A DNA stretch of 64,000 nt from Archaeoglobus profundus DSM 5631 (GTDB taxonomy: Archaea > Halobacteriota > Archaeoglobi > Archaeoglobales > Archaeoglobaceae). Below, piece after piece: positions 50,929 to 62,212 of the stretch. The notes below the pieces were generated by a model. That model saw only the letters and a program-made list of their open reading frames with translations, did not search any database and was not told the origin of the DNA. Within the stretch, counting starts at the first letter, position 1. Each line of letters starts with the position of its first letter. The position numbers and the translations under genes were made by a program. The DNA lies in contig NC_013741.1 of NCBI RefSeq assembly GCF_000025285.1, positions 1,178,001 to 1,242,000 on the forward strand. The letters run 5' to 3'.

Positions 50929-52077
50929 TTAAATCACGACCCCGGCAAATATCCCGTCCTTCTCCCTCGTGATTCTAATCTTTACGAACTCTCCAACTTC
51001 TCTATCCGTCAAAACGGAAACCAGTCTATCCTTAACTATACACAGCCTTTCACCCTTCATCCTTCCCGGTAAGACTATCTGAGCGTTGTAAATTTCTCCT
51101 TTCCTTATAGGTTGAGGCATTCTCGGTCTCTTCTCAATTCCAAAGTCCTCTGGACTTAGGACGAGCTTAACACCGTATTCCTTTTCAAGCTCTCTAAGTT
51201 TGTCGTAGAACTCTTTGAAAGTCATAACTTTAACCTTCGGCTTCCTGCCGTGCCTGTGGGGTATGTATTTTTGAATGCCTAGGGGCGGAAACCTCTTACC
51301 AGCACCTATTTCCAAAGCCCACTCAATTATCTTTGGTATTTCATCGTCATTGTAACCGGGAAGCCAGACTGGAGCAATGTGCAAATCTATCTTGCTGTTC
51401 GCTATGTATTCCGCTATGCTCAAAACCATCTTCAGTGGATATCTCACTCCGTAAAGCTTGTTCGCAACATCCTGAGTTAAAGCACTGATAGACAGGTTTA
51501 TCCTGTCCATGTAGCCTTCAAGGTCATCTACGATCTTCTCGCTCAGCAGAACGCCGTTCGTTTGCATAGAAACTATCTCAACTTCTCTAACTTCTTTCAA
51601 ACCTCTGACGAAATCAACCAAGTAGGGATAGAGTGTGGGCTCTCCCTGTCCGTCTATGTGTGCTTCAACACCCTTTCCTTTAAACTCTGCAACCTTTCTA
51701 AATTCCTCAAGTAGGTAATCTGGATCGACGATGTAATCGACAAGCCTCGTTTTGCTGAATCTCCCCTCATCTACGCTGCAGAATATGCAGTTGAAATTGC
51801 ATCCGGTTATCGGTCTAACTTGTATGAGATTCGTTCCTCTATCTATCAGGCCGAAGGCATTGTAACCCAAGAGGGGAATTCCGCTCTCTCTAGTTATGAA
51901 GTAGAGAGGCCTCTTAGTTATATAGTTGAGAACAGTCTTCTCTTCAGCGAACGATATGATGTATTCTTTCGAATACCTCTTTATGAGCTTATCGTAAGTC
52001 TTCTTCGGAATTCTAACCTCAATCAGGTTCCTTATGAGGAATACTTTCTCTCCTCTCTCTTCAAATTCTTTTAACAT
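50929..52077 (-). CDS. Radical SAM enzyme with TRAM-like C-terminal domain
   Basis: 382 residues. Cluster motif GCNFNCIFC at about residues 92-100, GQGEPTLYPYLV, QTNGVLLSE and LSISALTQ indicate the SPASM-free archaeal radical SAM group; the C-terminal 60 residues (VKDRLVSVLTDREVGEFVKIRITREKDG) resemble TRAM RNA-binding domains. Substrate unknown, possibly tRNA. A small winged-helix gene overlaps its start by 17 bases, which suggests coupling. Confidence 0.75.
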   Translation of the reverse strand: MLKEFEERGEKVFLIRNLIEVRIPKKTYDKLIKRYSKEYIISFAEEKTVLNYITKRPLYFITRESGIPLLGYNAFGLIDRGTNLIQVRPITGCNFNCIFCSVDEGRFSKTRLVDYIVDPDYLLEEFRKVAEFKGKGVEAHIDGQGEPTLYPYLVDFVRGLKEVREVEIVSMQTNGVLLSEKIVDDLEGYMDRINLSISALTQDVANKLYGVRYPLKMVLSIAEYIANSKIDLHIAPVWLPGYNDDEIPKIIEWALEIGAGKRFPPLGIQKYIPHRHGRKPKVKVMTFKEFYDKLRELEKEYGVKLVLSPEDFGIEKRPRMPQPIRKGEIYNAQIVLPGRMKGERLCIVKDRLVSVLTDREVGEFVKIRITREKDGIFAGVVI

Positions 52078-52270
52078 ACTTCTGCAACTCTTTCAATCCC
52101 TTTTCGCTAATTTTAACCTTTTCGTTGTCAACGTTAACGAAACCTTTCTCCTTCATCCTTTCAACTTCCAGCTTGACAACAACTTCGGGAACTCTGATAT
52201 TTTTTGCAATCTCTTTCAATTCACTCTCTCCTCTCTTCCAGAGAAATTCGAGTATTCTAATCCACTGCAT
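52061..52270 (-). CDS. Small winged-helix DNA-binding protein
   Basis: 69 residues. Helix-turn-helix pattern WKRGESELKEIAKNIRVPEVVVKLEVERMKEKGFVNV followed by a wing and a C-terminal helix. First gene of a unit with the radical SAM protein; might regulate it. Confidence 0.7.
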   Translation of the reverse strand: MQWIRILEFLWKRGESELKEIAKNIRVPEVVVKLEVERMKEKGFVNVDNEKVKISEKGLKELQKYVKRI

Positions 52271-52341
52271 ATCTAAAGTTCGTTTGATAGATAAAAACGT
52301 TGATGGACAAGTCTTAATACCGAATTTACAACCTTTGAAGG

Positions 52342-53040
52342 ATGAAGGTTATGGGAATAAACGGCGTCATGGAAGCTCTAAAGTCCGGAAAGGTTAACAA
52401 GATTTTCGTACTCAAGGATGCCACAAATCCTAGGATAAAAGAGATTGTAGCTCTTGCCAAGAAGAAAAAGATTCCAGTGGTGTACACACCTCAACTTCCA
52501 AAGGAAGCAAGGGGGGTAATGGCCGAAATATCACCAATAGAGTACAAGGAGGTAGACACAATTATAGATAAATGCATTAGAGAGGGTTCGTTCATTCTAT
52601 TCCTAGACTCAGTTGAAGATCCTCAGAATATGGGAGCTATAATGAGATCAGCTGAATTTTTCGGTTGTGCGGGCGTTGTTATTCCAAAAAGGAGATGTGT
52701 TCAAGTTAACGAGACCGTTGCAAAGGTTTCAGCTGGCGCCGTCTTCCATTTGGATATTGCCAGAGTAGAAAACTTGGCAAACATACTCAAAAAGCTTAAA
52801 AAATTCGGAATTACGGTAGTTGGTGCTGACTTAGATGGAGAACCCTTGAGAAACGTTGATCTGTCACCACCTCTAGCCATAGTTGTCGGTGGAGAGGATA
52901 AAGGTCTTTCAAAGCCTGTCAAGAAACAGTGCGACTTTATAGCAAAGATTGAAGGCTATGGGAAGATCAACAGCTTAAACTTGTCGGTAGCTGGAGCGAT
53001 AATAATGTACGAATTCAGGAGGAGGTTGCATGAAGGGTGA
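52342..53040 (+). CDS. TrmH/SpoU-family rRNA 2'-O-methyltransferase
   Basis: 232 residues. N-terminal L30e-like region (INGVMEALKSGKVNKIFVLK) then a trefoil-knot SPOUT core: LDSVEDPQNMGAIMRSAEFFGCAGVVIP, AIVVGGEDKGLSKPV and LNLSVAGAIIMYEF. These are the three classic SpoU motifs. Likely modifies 23S rRNA (RlmB type). Overlaps the following small transporter by 11 bases. Confidence 0.93.
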   Translation: MKVMGINGVMEALKSGKVNKIFVLKDATNPRIKEIVALAKKKKIPVVYTPQLPKEARGVMAEISPIEYKEVDTIIDKCIREGSFILFLDSVEDPQNMGAIMRSAEFFGCAGVVIPKRRCVQVNETVAKVSAGAVFHLDIARVENLANILKKLKKFGITVVGADLDGEPLRNVDLSPPLAIVVGGEDKGLSKPVKKQCDFIAKIEGYGKINSLNLSVAGAIIMYEFRRRLHEG

Positions 53041-53452
53041 AATTCTAGCTCTAATTTCGGCTCTACTCTGGGGAATTGCACCGCTCTTCGACAAATACGT
53101 CGTTAGCACGGGAGTTTCTCCCTACTTGGCTAATTTGATAAGAGTGAGTGGAGCATTGGTATTCCTAGCGGCTGTGACGTTCGTTGCAAAGGATTACTCT
53201 TCCGCAAAGCTGACAATCAAGAGCGTTACATACCTTCTAATAGCTGGAATAATAGCAAGCGGTGTAGCTATGGTAATTTACTTCCAAGCTTTGAAGCTTT
53301 CACAGGCTTCAAAAGTTGTTCCTATAACTTCAATCTATCCGCTTTTTACAGTGATTTTCTCGGCATTACTCTTGGGTGAAAACATAAGTCCAAAGGTTGT
53401 GATCGGAGCTGTTTTAATAGTCGTTGGGCTGTCTTTGGTAAGTGGGGAGTGA
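53030..53452 (+). CDS. Half-size EamA transporter protein
   Basis: 140 residues, five membrane helices, one EamA repeat: ISALLWGIAPLFDKYVVS and KVVPITSIYPLFTVIFSALLLGE. Half-size members work as dimers with dual topology. Coupled to the methyltransferase gene by overlap. Confidence 0.85.
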   Translation: MKGEILALISALLWGIAPLFDKYVVSTGVSPYLANLIRVSGALVFLAAVTFVAKDYSSAKLTIKSVTYLLIAGIIASGVAMVIYFQALKLSQASKVVPITSIYPLFTVIFSALLLGENISPKVVIGAVLIVVGLSLVSGE

Positions 53453-53456
53453 GACT

Positions 53457-54008
53457 GTGGACATAGACCAGATACTTCAATGTGTCCACCAGTATCAGAC
53501 CCTAATTTACGGAATACTATCTTTCATATCCTTTATCGTATCTGTAATAATCGGTGGATCACGATTTATTCATCAGAAACGTCTCCTTACAAAATTTCAT
53601 CGTGAGCGGTGGATATTCGTTCTTTGCAAAGAATATATCGAATTTGAAAGAGAGCTTTTCAGTGATATAAATCTCCTAATAAATTTCTCCTCTCTTATTA
53701 GCAGTAGTATTATATATCCTTTATTAAGTTTATATATTATCAACGTGTTGTTCAGATTTGAATATCTAAGACCCTTTATAGCAATCCCTATTGGATTCTT
53801 CTCGGTACCTTTAATTATTTGCGTCATAATATGGGCACTGATCAGACGGAAAACCTCTAAGAGCAAAGATTTAGATGCATTAAAGAAAACACTAAGTTCT
53901 TCACAGAAGTATTACTCCCATATGCTTGGCATTACGATATGGTTAATGCTCGTTTTTGTTTTGTTGATTTTTTTCAATTGGGTGGAGTTTAATCGTTATC
54001 AATCCTAA
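53457..54008 (+). CDS. Hypothetical membrane protein, AT-rich
   Basis: 183 residues from GTG 53457, preceded by GGGGAGTGAG. Four predicted helices (LIYGILSFISFIVSVIIGG, SLISSSIIYPLLSLYIINVL, IAIPIGFFSVPLIICVIIWAL, GITIWLMLVFVLLIFF). Codon use is AT-rich compared with neighbours. No family. A second small membrane protein follows 17 bases later. Confidence 0.55.
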   Translation: MDIDQILQCVHQYQTLIYGILSFISFIVSVIIGGSRFIHQKRLLTKFHRERWIFVLCKEYIEFERELFSDINLLINFSSLISSSIIYPLLSLYIINVLFRFEYLRPFIAIPIGFFSVPLIICVIIWALIRRKTSKSKDLDALKKTLSSSQKYYSHMLGITIWLMLVFVLLIFFNWVEFNRYQS

Positions 54009-54024
54009 TGACAGAACGAGCTAT

Positions 54025-54315
54025 ATGAGCTATCTATCAACACTAATGATTGCCATTCCAATGTTATTAACTTGTTGGATAACAGTGCAAGAAACCCGTT
54101 GGACATTGGATAACCTTAGGCTCAAGCTAATGACTGAATTTGCCAAGACTTTGCCTTTAGTCAAAGTTTACACAGGCGTAGATATATTTTTAGGAAAGGT
54201 TTTGGAAGTGAAACGAAATTTTATACAACTAAGATGCGGTTTCTCTCAAATATTGATTCCATGGGAAGAGATTAAAGTCATAGAAATCCAAGGGCAAACT
54301 CAATTAAACTCTTAA
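54025..54315 (+). CDS. Small hypothetical protein with one membrane helix
   Basis: 96 residues. N-terminal helix STLMIAIPMLLTCWITVQE, then a soluble strand-rich tail (VYTGVDIFLGKVLEVKRNFIQL). Starts ATG 54025 right after the upstream gene. Same AT-rich composition as its neighbour, so the two likely came together. Unknown. Confidence 0.5.
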   Translation: MSYLSTLMIAIPMLLTCWITVQETRWTLDNLRLKLMTEFAKTLPLVKVYTGVDIFLGKVLEVKRNFIQLRCGFSQILIPWEEIKVIEIQGQTQLNS

Positions 54316-54336
54316 GCTTTGAGAGGACTTACGAAT

Positions 54337-55659
54337 ATGGACTTAGAGGGCTATGCAAGAAAACTGCTCGAAAGATTTAGTGAAAGTAAGGTTAGGGAGA
54401 TGTTAATCGAAAGGATTATGGAAATAAAGGACTTCGATAGAGGAAAGGCTGAAAAGTGGGCCGATTCTGTAATTTTAGAAGTTAAGAACGCTTACTCCAA
54501 GACTTTGCCAATTTTAAGTTATTACAGGACAGGAGTTAAAATGGGTGAGTTCGGAGTGGGATCTCGTGGAATTGGAGATTTCTACGTTCACAGAAAGATA
54601 GGTGAGATGATTTCAAAATCTGTTAAGGCTGAACTATCTTCAGCGGATTTGGACGATGCGGGAGTTGTGAAGGTTGGAGATTTGTATATTTCCGTTTCCG
54701 TGGATGGTATACATTCGCGTTTAAGCGAGTTTCCATTTATAGCCGGGTTTCACGTTACGAGGGCTTGTATGAGAGATGTAATGGTGATGGGAGCCAAGCC
54801 GATAGCAGTCTTTTCCGACATTCACATTGCAGATGACGGCGACGTTTCAAAGATTTTTGACCACATAGCTGGGATTCTGGCAGTTTGCGAACTTATGAAT
54901 GTACCCCTTGTAAGTGGTTCAACTCTGAGAATTGGAGGAGATATGGTAATAGGGGAAAGGATGACCGGTGCAGTTGGATGTATTGGGATTTCGAAGTGCA
55001 TTACACCAAGAAAGAACGCTAAAGATGGAGATGTCATACTCCTAACGGAGGGAGCTGGTGGTGGTACGATTGCGACAACAGCCATCTATTACGGGATGCA
55101 CGAAGTTGTTGACGAGACAATAAACATCGATTTTTTGAGGGCTTGCAATGCAATCATTGAAAGTGGTTTGGTTGAGAGAATTCATTCCATGAGCGACGTT
55201 ACAAATGGTGGAATTAGGGGTGATGCTGAAGAGATAGCTTACGTTTCGAAAAAAGCTCTTGTCTTTGATTACGAAAAGTGTAGAAAAATTGTCAATCCTA
55301 AAGTGCTGAAAATGCTAGAAGAGCTTGAGATAGACTTCATGGGAGTTTCGATAGATTCCTTAATGGTTATATGTGATGAGGAGACGGCTAAAGATGTTAA
55401 GAAAGTCGTTAGATCTGTTGGTGTTAGAATAGAAGAGGTTGGGTGGGTGGAGAAAGGGGAAGGTGCATACATCGTAGAGGGTGGAGTAAAAAAGCCTTTG
55501 AAACCGAGATTTAGGGAGTCAGCATATACACCAATAAAAAAGGTTGTTGGTGAAGATGTTCCAGAAGACTTGAATGAAATGATGAGGAAGATAGATAAAG
55601 CTGTTGAGGAGGCTATTAGGAAGAAGGAGAATGTTGTGAGAAGGTTGAAAAAACCTTAA
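54337..55659 (+). CDS. AIR-synthase-related (PurM/HypE-like) protein
   Basis: 440 residues from ATG 54337. PurM fold with DDAGVVKVGDLYISVSVDGIHSRLSEFPFI, DVMVMGAKPIAVFSDIHIADDGD, and SDVTNGGIRGD in family register; the N-terminal 100 residues are an extra helical domain. Relatives include methanogenesis marker and thiamine-phosphate/selenophosphate enzymes, but none matches well enough to name a reaction. ATP or phosphoribosyl binding is expected. Confidence 0.75.
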   Translation: MDLEGYARKLLERFSESKVREMLIERIMEIKDFDRGKAEKWADSVILEVKNAYSKTLPILSYYRTGVKMGEFGVGSRGIGDFYVHRKIGEMISKSVKAELSSADLDDAGVVKVGDLYISVSVDGIHSRLSEFPFIAGFHVTRACMRDVMVMGAKPIAVFSDIHIADDGDVSKIFDHIAGILAVCELMNVPLVSGSTLRIGGDMVIGERMTGAVGCIGISKCITPRKNAKDGDVILLTEGAGGGTIATTAIYYGMHEVVDETINIDFLRACNAIIESGLVERIHSMSDVTNGGIRGDAEEIAYVSKKALVFDYEKCRKIVNPKVLKMLEELEIDFMGVSIDSLMVICDEETAKDVKKVVRSVGVRIEEVGWVEKGEGAYIVEGGVKKPLKPRFRESAYTPIKKVVGEDVPEDLNEMMRKIDKAVEEAIRKKENVVRRLKKP

Positions 55660-55695
55660 ATATTTTCACCGTCCTAAGGACTTTTGGTGATAAGT

Positions 55696-55926
55696 ATGAT
55701 CACTGCGAAGTCTCTGGCTAAGAAGACAGTTACACTCTCCGATGGGACTATAGTAGGAGAGCTCTACAACATTCTTGTAGATTTCAAAACTGGTACTCTT
55801 CTAAGCTTGCTCGTGAAACCATCGAGAAAGGTTGATGACTTTGAGATGCAGGATGGTCTTTACGTCATACCTTTTGAGTACGTTAAGGCTGTTAGCGACT
55901 ATGTAGTCATCAACAGGAGAAGATGA
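55696..55926 (+). CDS. PRC-barrel domain protein
   Basis: 76 residues. MITAKSLAKKTVTLSDGTIVGELYNILVDFKTGTLLSLLVKPSR is the whole barrel core in family pattern, followed by VIPFEYVKAVSDYVVI. Such archaeal stand-alone PRC proteins may bind RNA or the division machinery. GGTGATAAGT lies just upstream. Overlaps the DUF1614 gene by four bases. Confidence 0.85.
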   Translation: MITAKSLAKKTVTLSDGTIVGELYNILVDFKTGTLLSLLVKPSRKVDDFEMQDGLYVIPFEYVKAVSDYVVINRRR

Positions 55927-56597
55927 TAATCCCTCCCCTACTTCTACCCTTCTTCATACTCTTCGTCCTGCTCCCTTTTTCACTACTTTTCGTCTTAGCA
56001 ACACCGAAAGTTTTTCAAATAACGTTCGGATTAAGTTATGAAGAAGCTCTGCTTCTCTTCACGCTAATAGTTCTGGGCAGTTTCATTAACATACCCCTAT
56101 ACAGGAAGAAGGGGAAGTTTGTAGTAGGAATGTACAGTTTCTTTGGCATAATATATCAAGTCGTTGAGAGAAGGGACATAGTGATAGCCGTAAACTTGGG
56201 GGGCTGTATAATTCCGTCGACACTGGCAATAAAGTTGCTTTTGGAGATACCGTTAGAAGCTTTTCTTATCACTTTCATAGTCTGCACGGCCATAATTTAC
56301 ATGTTCGCAAAACCCATCCCAAATGTCGGTATAGCCGTTCCGATGTTTATTCCACCGATGGTGTCGAGCTTGATGAGTTATCTGACAATAGTATCGATGA
56401 ATCTCCCCCTATACATTATTCCAAAGCTTGCTTTTTCCGCCGGTGTTTTATCTGCTTTGGTTGGTGCAGATATCCTCCACTTGAAAGACATTGAAAAGAT
56501 AGGAAGTGGTGTTGTTAGTATCGGTGGTGCTGGAACTTTTGACGGAATATTCTTGACAGGCGTTTTTGCTGTAATATTTTCACTCTTGCTCGTCTAA
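55923..56597 (+). CDS. DUF1614 membrane protein
   Basis: 224 residues, six to seven helices. NVGIAVPMFIPPMVSSLMSYL and GADILHLKDIEKIGSGVVSIGGAGTFDGIFLTG are the family signature near the C-terminus. Unknown function; some relatives resemble rhomboid-like or transporter folds. Coupled to the PRC gene. Confidence 0.78.
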   Translation: MIIPPLLLPFFILFVLLPFSLLFVLATPKVFQITFGLSYEEALLLFTLIVLGSFINIPLYRKKGKFVVGMYSFFGIIYQVVERRDIVIAVNLGGCIIPSTLAIKLLLEIPLEAFLITFIVCTAIIYMFAKPIPNVGIAVPMFIPPMVSSLMSYLTIVSMNLPLYIIPKLAFSAGVLSALVGADILHLKDIEKIGSGVVSIGGAGTFDGIFLTGVFAVIFSLLLV

Positions 56598-56987
56598 TTC
56601 GAAAGACTTAACGAATTCCCTCTTTAACTGATTCTTCAGCCAACCAACAAATTTTGTGAACAGAAAGAACGCTCCCAAAAAGCTTTCAACGGATTTGTTC
56701 AATCTTGTGCTCCATATCTCAAATATAAGATCGTTATCATCATCCAAGCCTACGGATACTTTGAACTTCGTGGGTATCTTCAATATCTCTTTGAGAAGAT
56801 CTACCCTATTTAGTACGTCTCCAGCATCATAAATAATTCCAACAGTTCTTCCATCCCTGTAAGCTAAGAACTCTACCAACTTTATATCACTCTCAGCATC
56901 AACCTTAAACGGGACTACAAGTTCGTCTCCTTTAAGGAAACATCTAAATCCGTTTTCTTTGAGTACCTTCTCAACATCTTCCAGCAT
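56580..56987 (-). CDS. Hypothetical acidic protein
   Basis: 135 residues, alpha/beta pattern (VEKVLKENGFRCFLKGDELVVPF, ILKIPTKFKVSVGLDDDNDLIFEIWSTRL), soluble, without recognised motif. It is convergent with the DUF1614 gene (18-base overlap) and shares the promoter region with the S-adenosylhomocysteinase gene. Confidence 0.55.
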   Translation of the reverse strand: MLEDVEKVLKENGFRCFLKGDELVVPFKVDAESDIKLVEFLAYRDGRTVGIIYDAGDVLNRVDLLKEILKIPTKFKVSVGLDDDNDLIFEIWSTRLNKSVESFLGAFFLFTKFVGWLKNQLKREFVKSFELDEQE

Positions 56988-57059
56988 CGCCTTAAGCCAG
57001 TACCGATGTTTAATAAAGCTGTTGGCAATCGAAAGAACCTTTAACAGGCTTGAATTCTA

Positions 57060-58292
57060 ATGTTCATGAATGCTGAGAGCGGTTACAGAAAGATTGAGTG
57101 GGCTAAAAGGAACATGAAAACCCTTGCAAAGATAAGAGAGGAATTCAGAAGAGAGAAACCTCTCGAAGGTTACAAAATTGGGATGGCTCTTCATGTTGAG
57201 GCAAAGACAGCAGTTTTAGTTTTAACGCTAATTGAAGGTGGCGCTGAAGTTGCCATAACCGGATGTAACCCTCTCAGTACTCAGGATGATGTAGCAGAAG
57301 CTTTGAGGGATATGGGAATAAAGTGCTTTGCGAGAAGGGGGATGAGCAGAGAAGAGTATTACGAGGCTTTGAACAAGGTTATAGACTTCAAGCCGGATGT
57401 AGTGGTGGATGACGGTGCAGATTTGATATTCCTTCTACATAAGGAGAGGCTTGACTGGGCTGATAACGTTTTGGGGGCTAGTGAAGAAACTACTACCGGT
57501 GTTATAAGGCTTAGAGCTATGGAGAGGGAGGGCGTTCTAAGATTTCCAGTTATTGCTGTGAATGACGCATACACGAAATTCCTGTTTGATAACAGGTACG
57601 GTACTGGACAATCCACGTGGGATGGAATACTTAGAGCTACAAACGTCCTAATAGCGGGAAAGACTGTCGTTGTTGCTGGATATGGATGGTGCGGTAGAGG
57701 TATTGCAATGAGGGCCAAGGGTTTGGGAGCTAATGTTATAGTTACGGAAGTTGATGAAATAAGGGCGCTTGAAGCGGTAATGGATGGATTTAGAGTCATG
57801 CCAATGAAGGAAGCGTGTAAATACGGTGACATATTCATCACTGCAACTGGAAATATAAACGTGATAAGGGGAGAACACTTCAAGCTGATGAAAGACGGAG
57901 CTATTTTAGCGAATGCGGGACACTTTAACGTAGAGATTTGTATACAAGATTTAGAAGAGATGAGCAAATCAAAGAGGGAGATAAGACCTTACCTAACTGA
58001 ATACGATCTTGGAGATAAAAAGCTGTATCTAATTGCGGAGGGTAGGCTGGTAAACTTGGTTGTTGGAGATGGGCATCCGATAGAGGTTATGGACATGAGC
58101 TTCTCCGATCAGGCTTTAGCAGTTAGGTACATCGTAGAAAATCACGAAAAGCTTGAAAAGAAAGTCTACAGGTTACCAGAAGAGCTTGACAGAAAAGTTG
58201 CAAGATTAAAGCTCGAAAGCATGGGTATAGAAATAGACAAGCTTACAGAGGAGCAGATAAGGTATCTGAGCGACTGGAGGTATGGAACTTAG
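57060..58292 (+). CDS. ahcY: S-adenosylhomocysteinase
   Basis: 410 residues. NAD-binding [25 protein letters not shown], substrate Glu/Asp in [11 protein letters not shown], His in ALHVEAKTA, and the C-terminal [20 protein letters not shown]. Splits S-adenosylhomocysteine into adenosine and homocysteine, so it links methylation to the homocysteine pair at 13.5 kb. Archaeal forms may prefer the inosine analogue. Start could be ATG 57060 or 57066. Confidence 0.94.
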   Translation: MFMNAESGYRKIEWAKRNMKTLAKIREEFRREKPLEGYKIGMALHVEAKTAVLVLTLIEGGAEVAITGCNPLSTQDDVAEALRDMGIKCFARRGMSREEYYEALNKVIDFKPDVVVDDGADLIFLLHKERLDWADNVLGASEETTTGVIRLRAMEREGVLRFPVIAVNDAYTKFLFDNRYGTGQSTWDGILRATNVLIAGKTVVVAGYGWCGRGIAMRAKGLGANVIVTEVDEIRALEAVMDGFRVMPMKEACKYGDIFITATGNINVIRGEHFKLMKDGAILANAGHFNVEICIQDLEEMSKSKREIRPYLTEYDLGDKKLYLIAEGRLVNLVVGDGHPIEVMDMSFSDQALAVRYIVENHEKLEKKVYRLPEELDRKVARLKLESMGIEIDKLTEEQIRYLSDWRYGT

Positions 58293-58435
58293 CATCTCTA
58301 AAATCGCCTGAAGATTTTTTCAAAGTAGGTGCCATAACTGAGAGAACTTTAAGGGTAGATTTGAAGGAAGAGATTAGATTTGTGCTTATCCACCTCAGTA
58401 AAGAGGAGTTTGGGGAGATTGTAAAGATTGGGTGA
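58280..58435 (+). other. Coding-like frame without start codon after ahcY
   Basis: Frame +2 relative to ahcY holds 51 codons from 58280 to a TGA at 58433-58435, with normal-looking protein (SLKSPEDFFKVGAITERTL, EEIRFVLIHLSKEEFGEIV). An ATG at 58282 is one frame off and closes after nine codons. A one-base change between them would make a 55-residue protein. It ends close to the start region of the DUF2150 gene. Frameshifted small gene or start from a rare codon; not certain to be real. Confidence 0.35.
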
Positions 58436-58490
58436 AAGATACAGTTTGACATCAGTAAAATTTTTTTGTAGTGATGTGCGAAAGGGTGTT

Positions 58491-60695
<2,205 letters not shown>

Positions 60696-60715
60696 ATAAC
60701 ATGGTTGTTCTCAGG

Positions 60716-61363
60716 CTATATATTGTTGAGGATGAGCTTACCCCTCTTCAAAAATCTCCTTGCCATCTCGAAACACCAATCAACATCGCCAACTCTCTCA
60801 ACGCTGTGAGCATCGCTTCCAATCGAGTACTTCATGGGCTTATTTGAGCACATGTCCAGAAAATCTATGAGGGGTGCGTGATGAAGAGAGTTTATTTCCA
60901 GAGCGACGTCGTACTCCAATAGGAGATCTATTATCTCCACATCCTGAGTAAAGTCCCTTCCGCAGTTGAACATTTCAGAGTGAAGATGTCCCAAAACGTG
61001 AATTCTGTCTCCATTCTTCTTCAAACACTCCTTTATCCTGTAGTAATACTCTTCAGTTCTCATAATATCGTGGATGGATGCTATGACTATGTCGAATTCA
61101 AAATTTGGTAAGGCGATCTCACCATCGGGCAGTATTCCACACTCTATCCCGCTTAGAATCTCTATACCGTAAACGTCCTTAGCTCTCTCGATTTCCATCT
61201 GTCTTTTCTTCAGCTTCTCTTCAGTAATGCCCCTCCTATGCTCTACAGAATGATCGACTATTGCTATTACTTTCAGTCCTCTTTCTTTAGCCCTTCTTGC
61301 TATCTGATCGATCGTCGCTACTCCATCCGAATAAATTGAATGGATGTGCAAATCGACCTTCAT
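60716..61363 (-). CDS. PHP-domain phosphoesterase
   Basis: 215 residues. Metal motifs DLHIHSIYSDG, IVDHS, GIECGI, VIASIHDI, LGHLH and SDAH occur in the order of PHP histidinol-phosphatase-like enzymes. The start overlaps the end of the Mrp gene by four bases. Confidence 0.87.
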   Translation of the reverse strand: MKVDLHIHSIYSDGVATIDQIARRAKERGLKVIAIVDHSVEHRRGITEEKLKKRQMEIERAKDVYGIEILSGIECGILPDGEIALPNFEFDIVIASIHDIMRTEEYYYRIKECLKKNGDRIHVLGHLHSEMFNCGRDFTQDVEIIDLLLEYDVALEINSLHHAPLIDFLDMCSNKPMKYSIGSDAHSVERVGDVDWCFEMARRFLKRGKLILNNI

Positions 61364-62121
61364 ATTTCCTTAATCAGCTTATCTACAATCTCCATGAAGG
61401 CCTTTGAAGTCTCACTCTCCTCCTTTACAAATGGCGATCCTTTTTCACCACTCTCCATTACCTTCTCATCCAAAGGCACCGCTCCCAAGAACTTAATACC
61501 AAACTCCTTAGCCAACTGCTCTCCGCCACCCTTTCCAAATATGTAAACCACATTTCCACAGTGAGGACATCTGAAACCGCTCATGTTCTCAACAACAAAA
61601 ACTTTCATGTTCGCCTTCTTTGCAAAGTTCACAGCCTTTCTTACATCTTCCAAAGCTACACTCTGAGGTGTGGTAACAATTACGGCAATCTCTGGATTTA
61701 GAAGCTGTGTAAGGCTTATAACCTCATCTCCAGTTCCCGGCGGGCAGTCTATGACCAAGAAGTCTATATCACCCCAATTTACATCGTTCGATATCTGCTC
61801 CAAGAACTTGTGCTTCATAGGTCCCCTCCAAACGACTGGAGTATCCTTTGAAGGAAGGAAAAATCCTATAGATATGACTTTAACGCCGTTTACTTCAATC
61901 GGCTTAATCTTATTACCCTCGACTTCTAAGCCCTTAACTTCCTCTATTCCAACCAGCTTTGGAACTGTAGGACCATGGATATCCGCGTCCAAAAGACCAA
62001 CCTTGTATCCCTTCTTTGCCAGAGCAAAAGCCAAGTTTACAGCTACGGTACTTTTGCCCACTCCACCCTTACCGCTCATCACGAGAATCTTTTTCATAAG
62101 CGGAAAGACTTCTTTCGACAT
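61360..62121 (-). CDS. Mrp/NBP35-family iron-sulfur carrier ATPase
   Basis: 253 residues. Deviant Walker A SGKGGVGKS at residues 16-24, switch FLVIDCPPGTGDE, and the CPHCG pair at about 195-198 that carries a bridging [4Fe-4S] cluster between two subunits. Delivers clusters to apoproteins; fits the many iron-sulfur enzymes of an anaerobe. Start may instead be the internal Met9. Confidence 0.92.
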   Translation of the reverse strand: MSKEVFPLMKKILVMSGKGGVGKSTVAVNLAFALAKKGYKVGLLDADIHGPTVPKLVGIEEVKGLEVEGNKIKPIEVNGVKVISIGFFLPSKDTPVVWRGPMKHKFLEQISNDVNWGDIDFLVIDCPPGTGDEVISLTQLLNPEIAVIVTTPQSVALEDVRKAVNFAKKANMKVFVVENMSGFRCPHCGNVVYIFGKGGGEQLAKEFGIKFLGAVPLDEKVMESGEKGSPFVKEESETSKAFMEIVDKLIKEI

Positions 62122-62182
62122 AAGAACCTATCTTAATTTTAGACATCTCCTAAGGATGCAATTTCATCTTGGGAAGTAAATG

Positions 62183-62190
62183 TTATATCT
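62183..62190 (+). promoter_or_regulatory. TATA box of the sensor kinase gene
   Basis: TTATATCT about 26 bases before the GTG at 62213, predicting a leaderless transcript and arguing against the ATG at 62180, which lies upstream of the box. Confidence 0.6.
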
Positions 62191-62212
62191 ATCAAAGAAG
62201 GTTGGATTTTTA

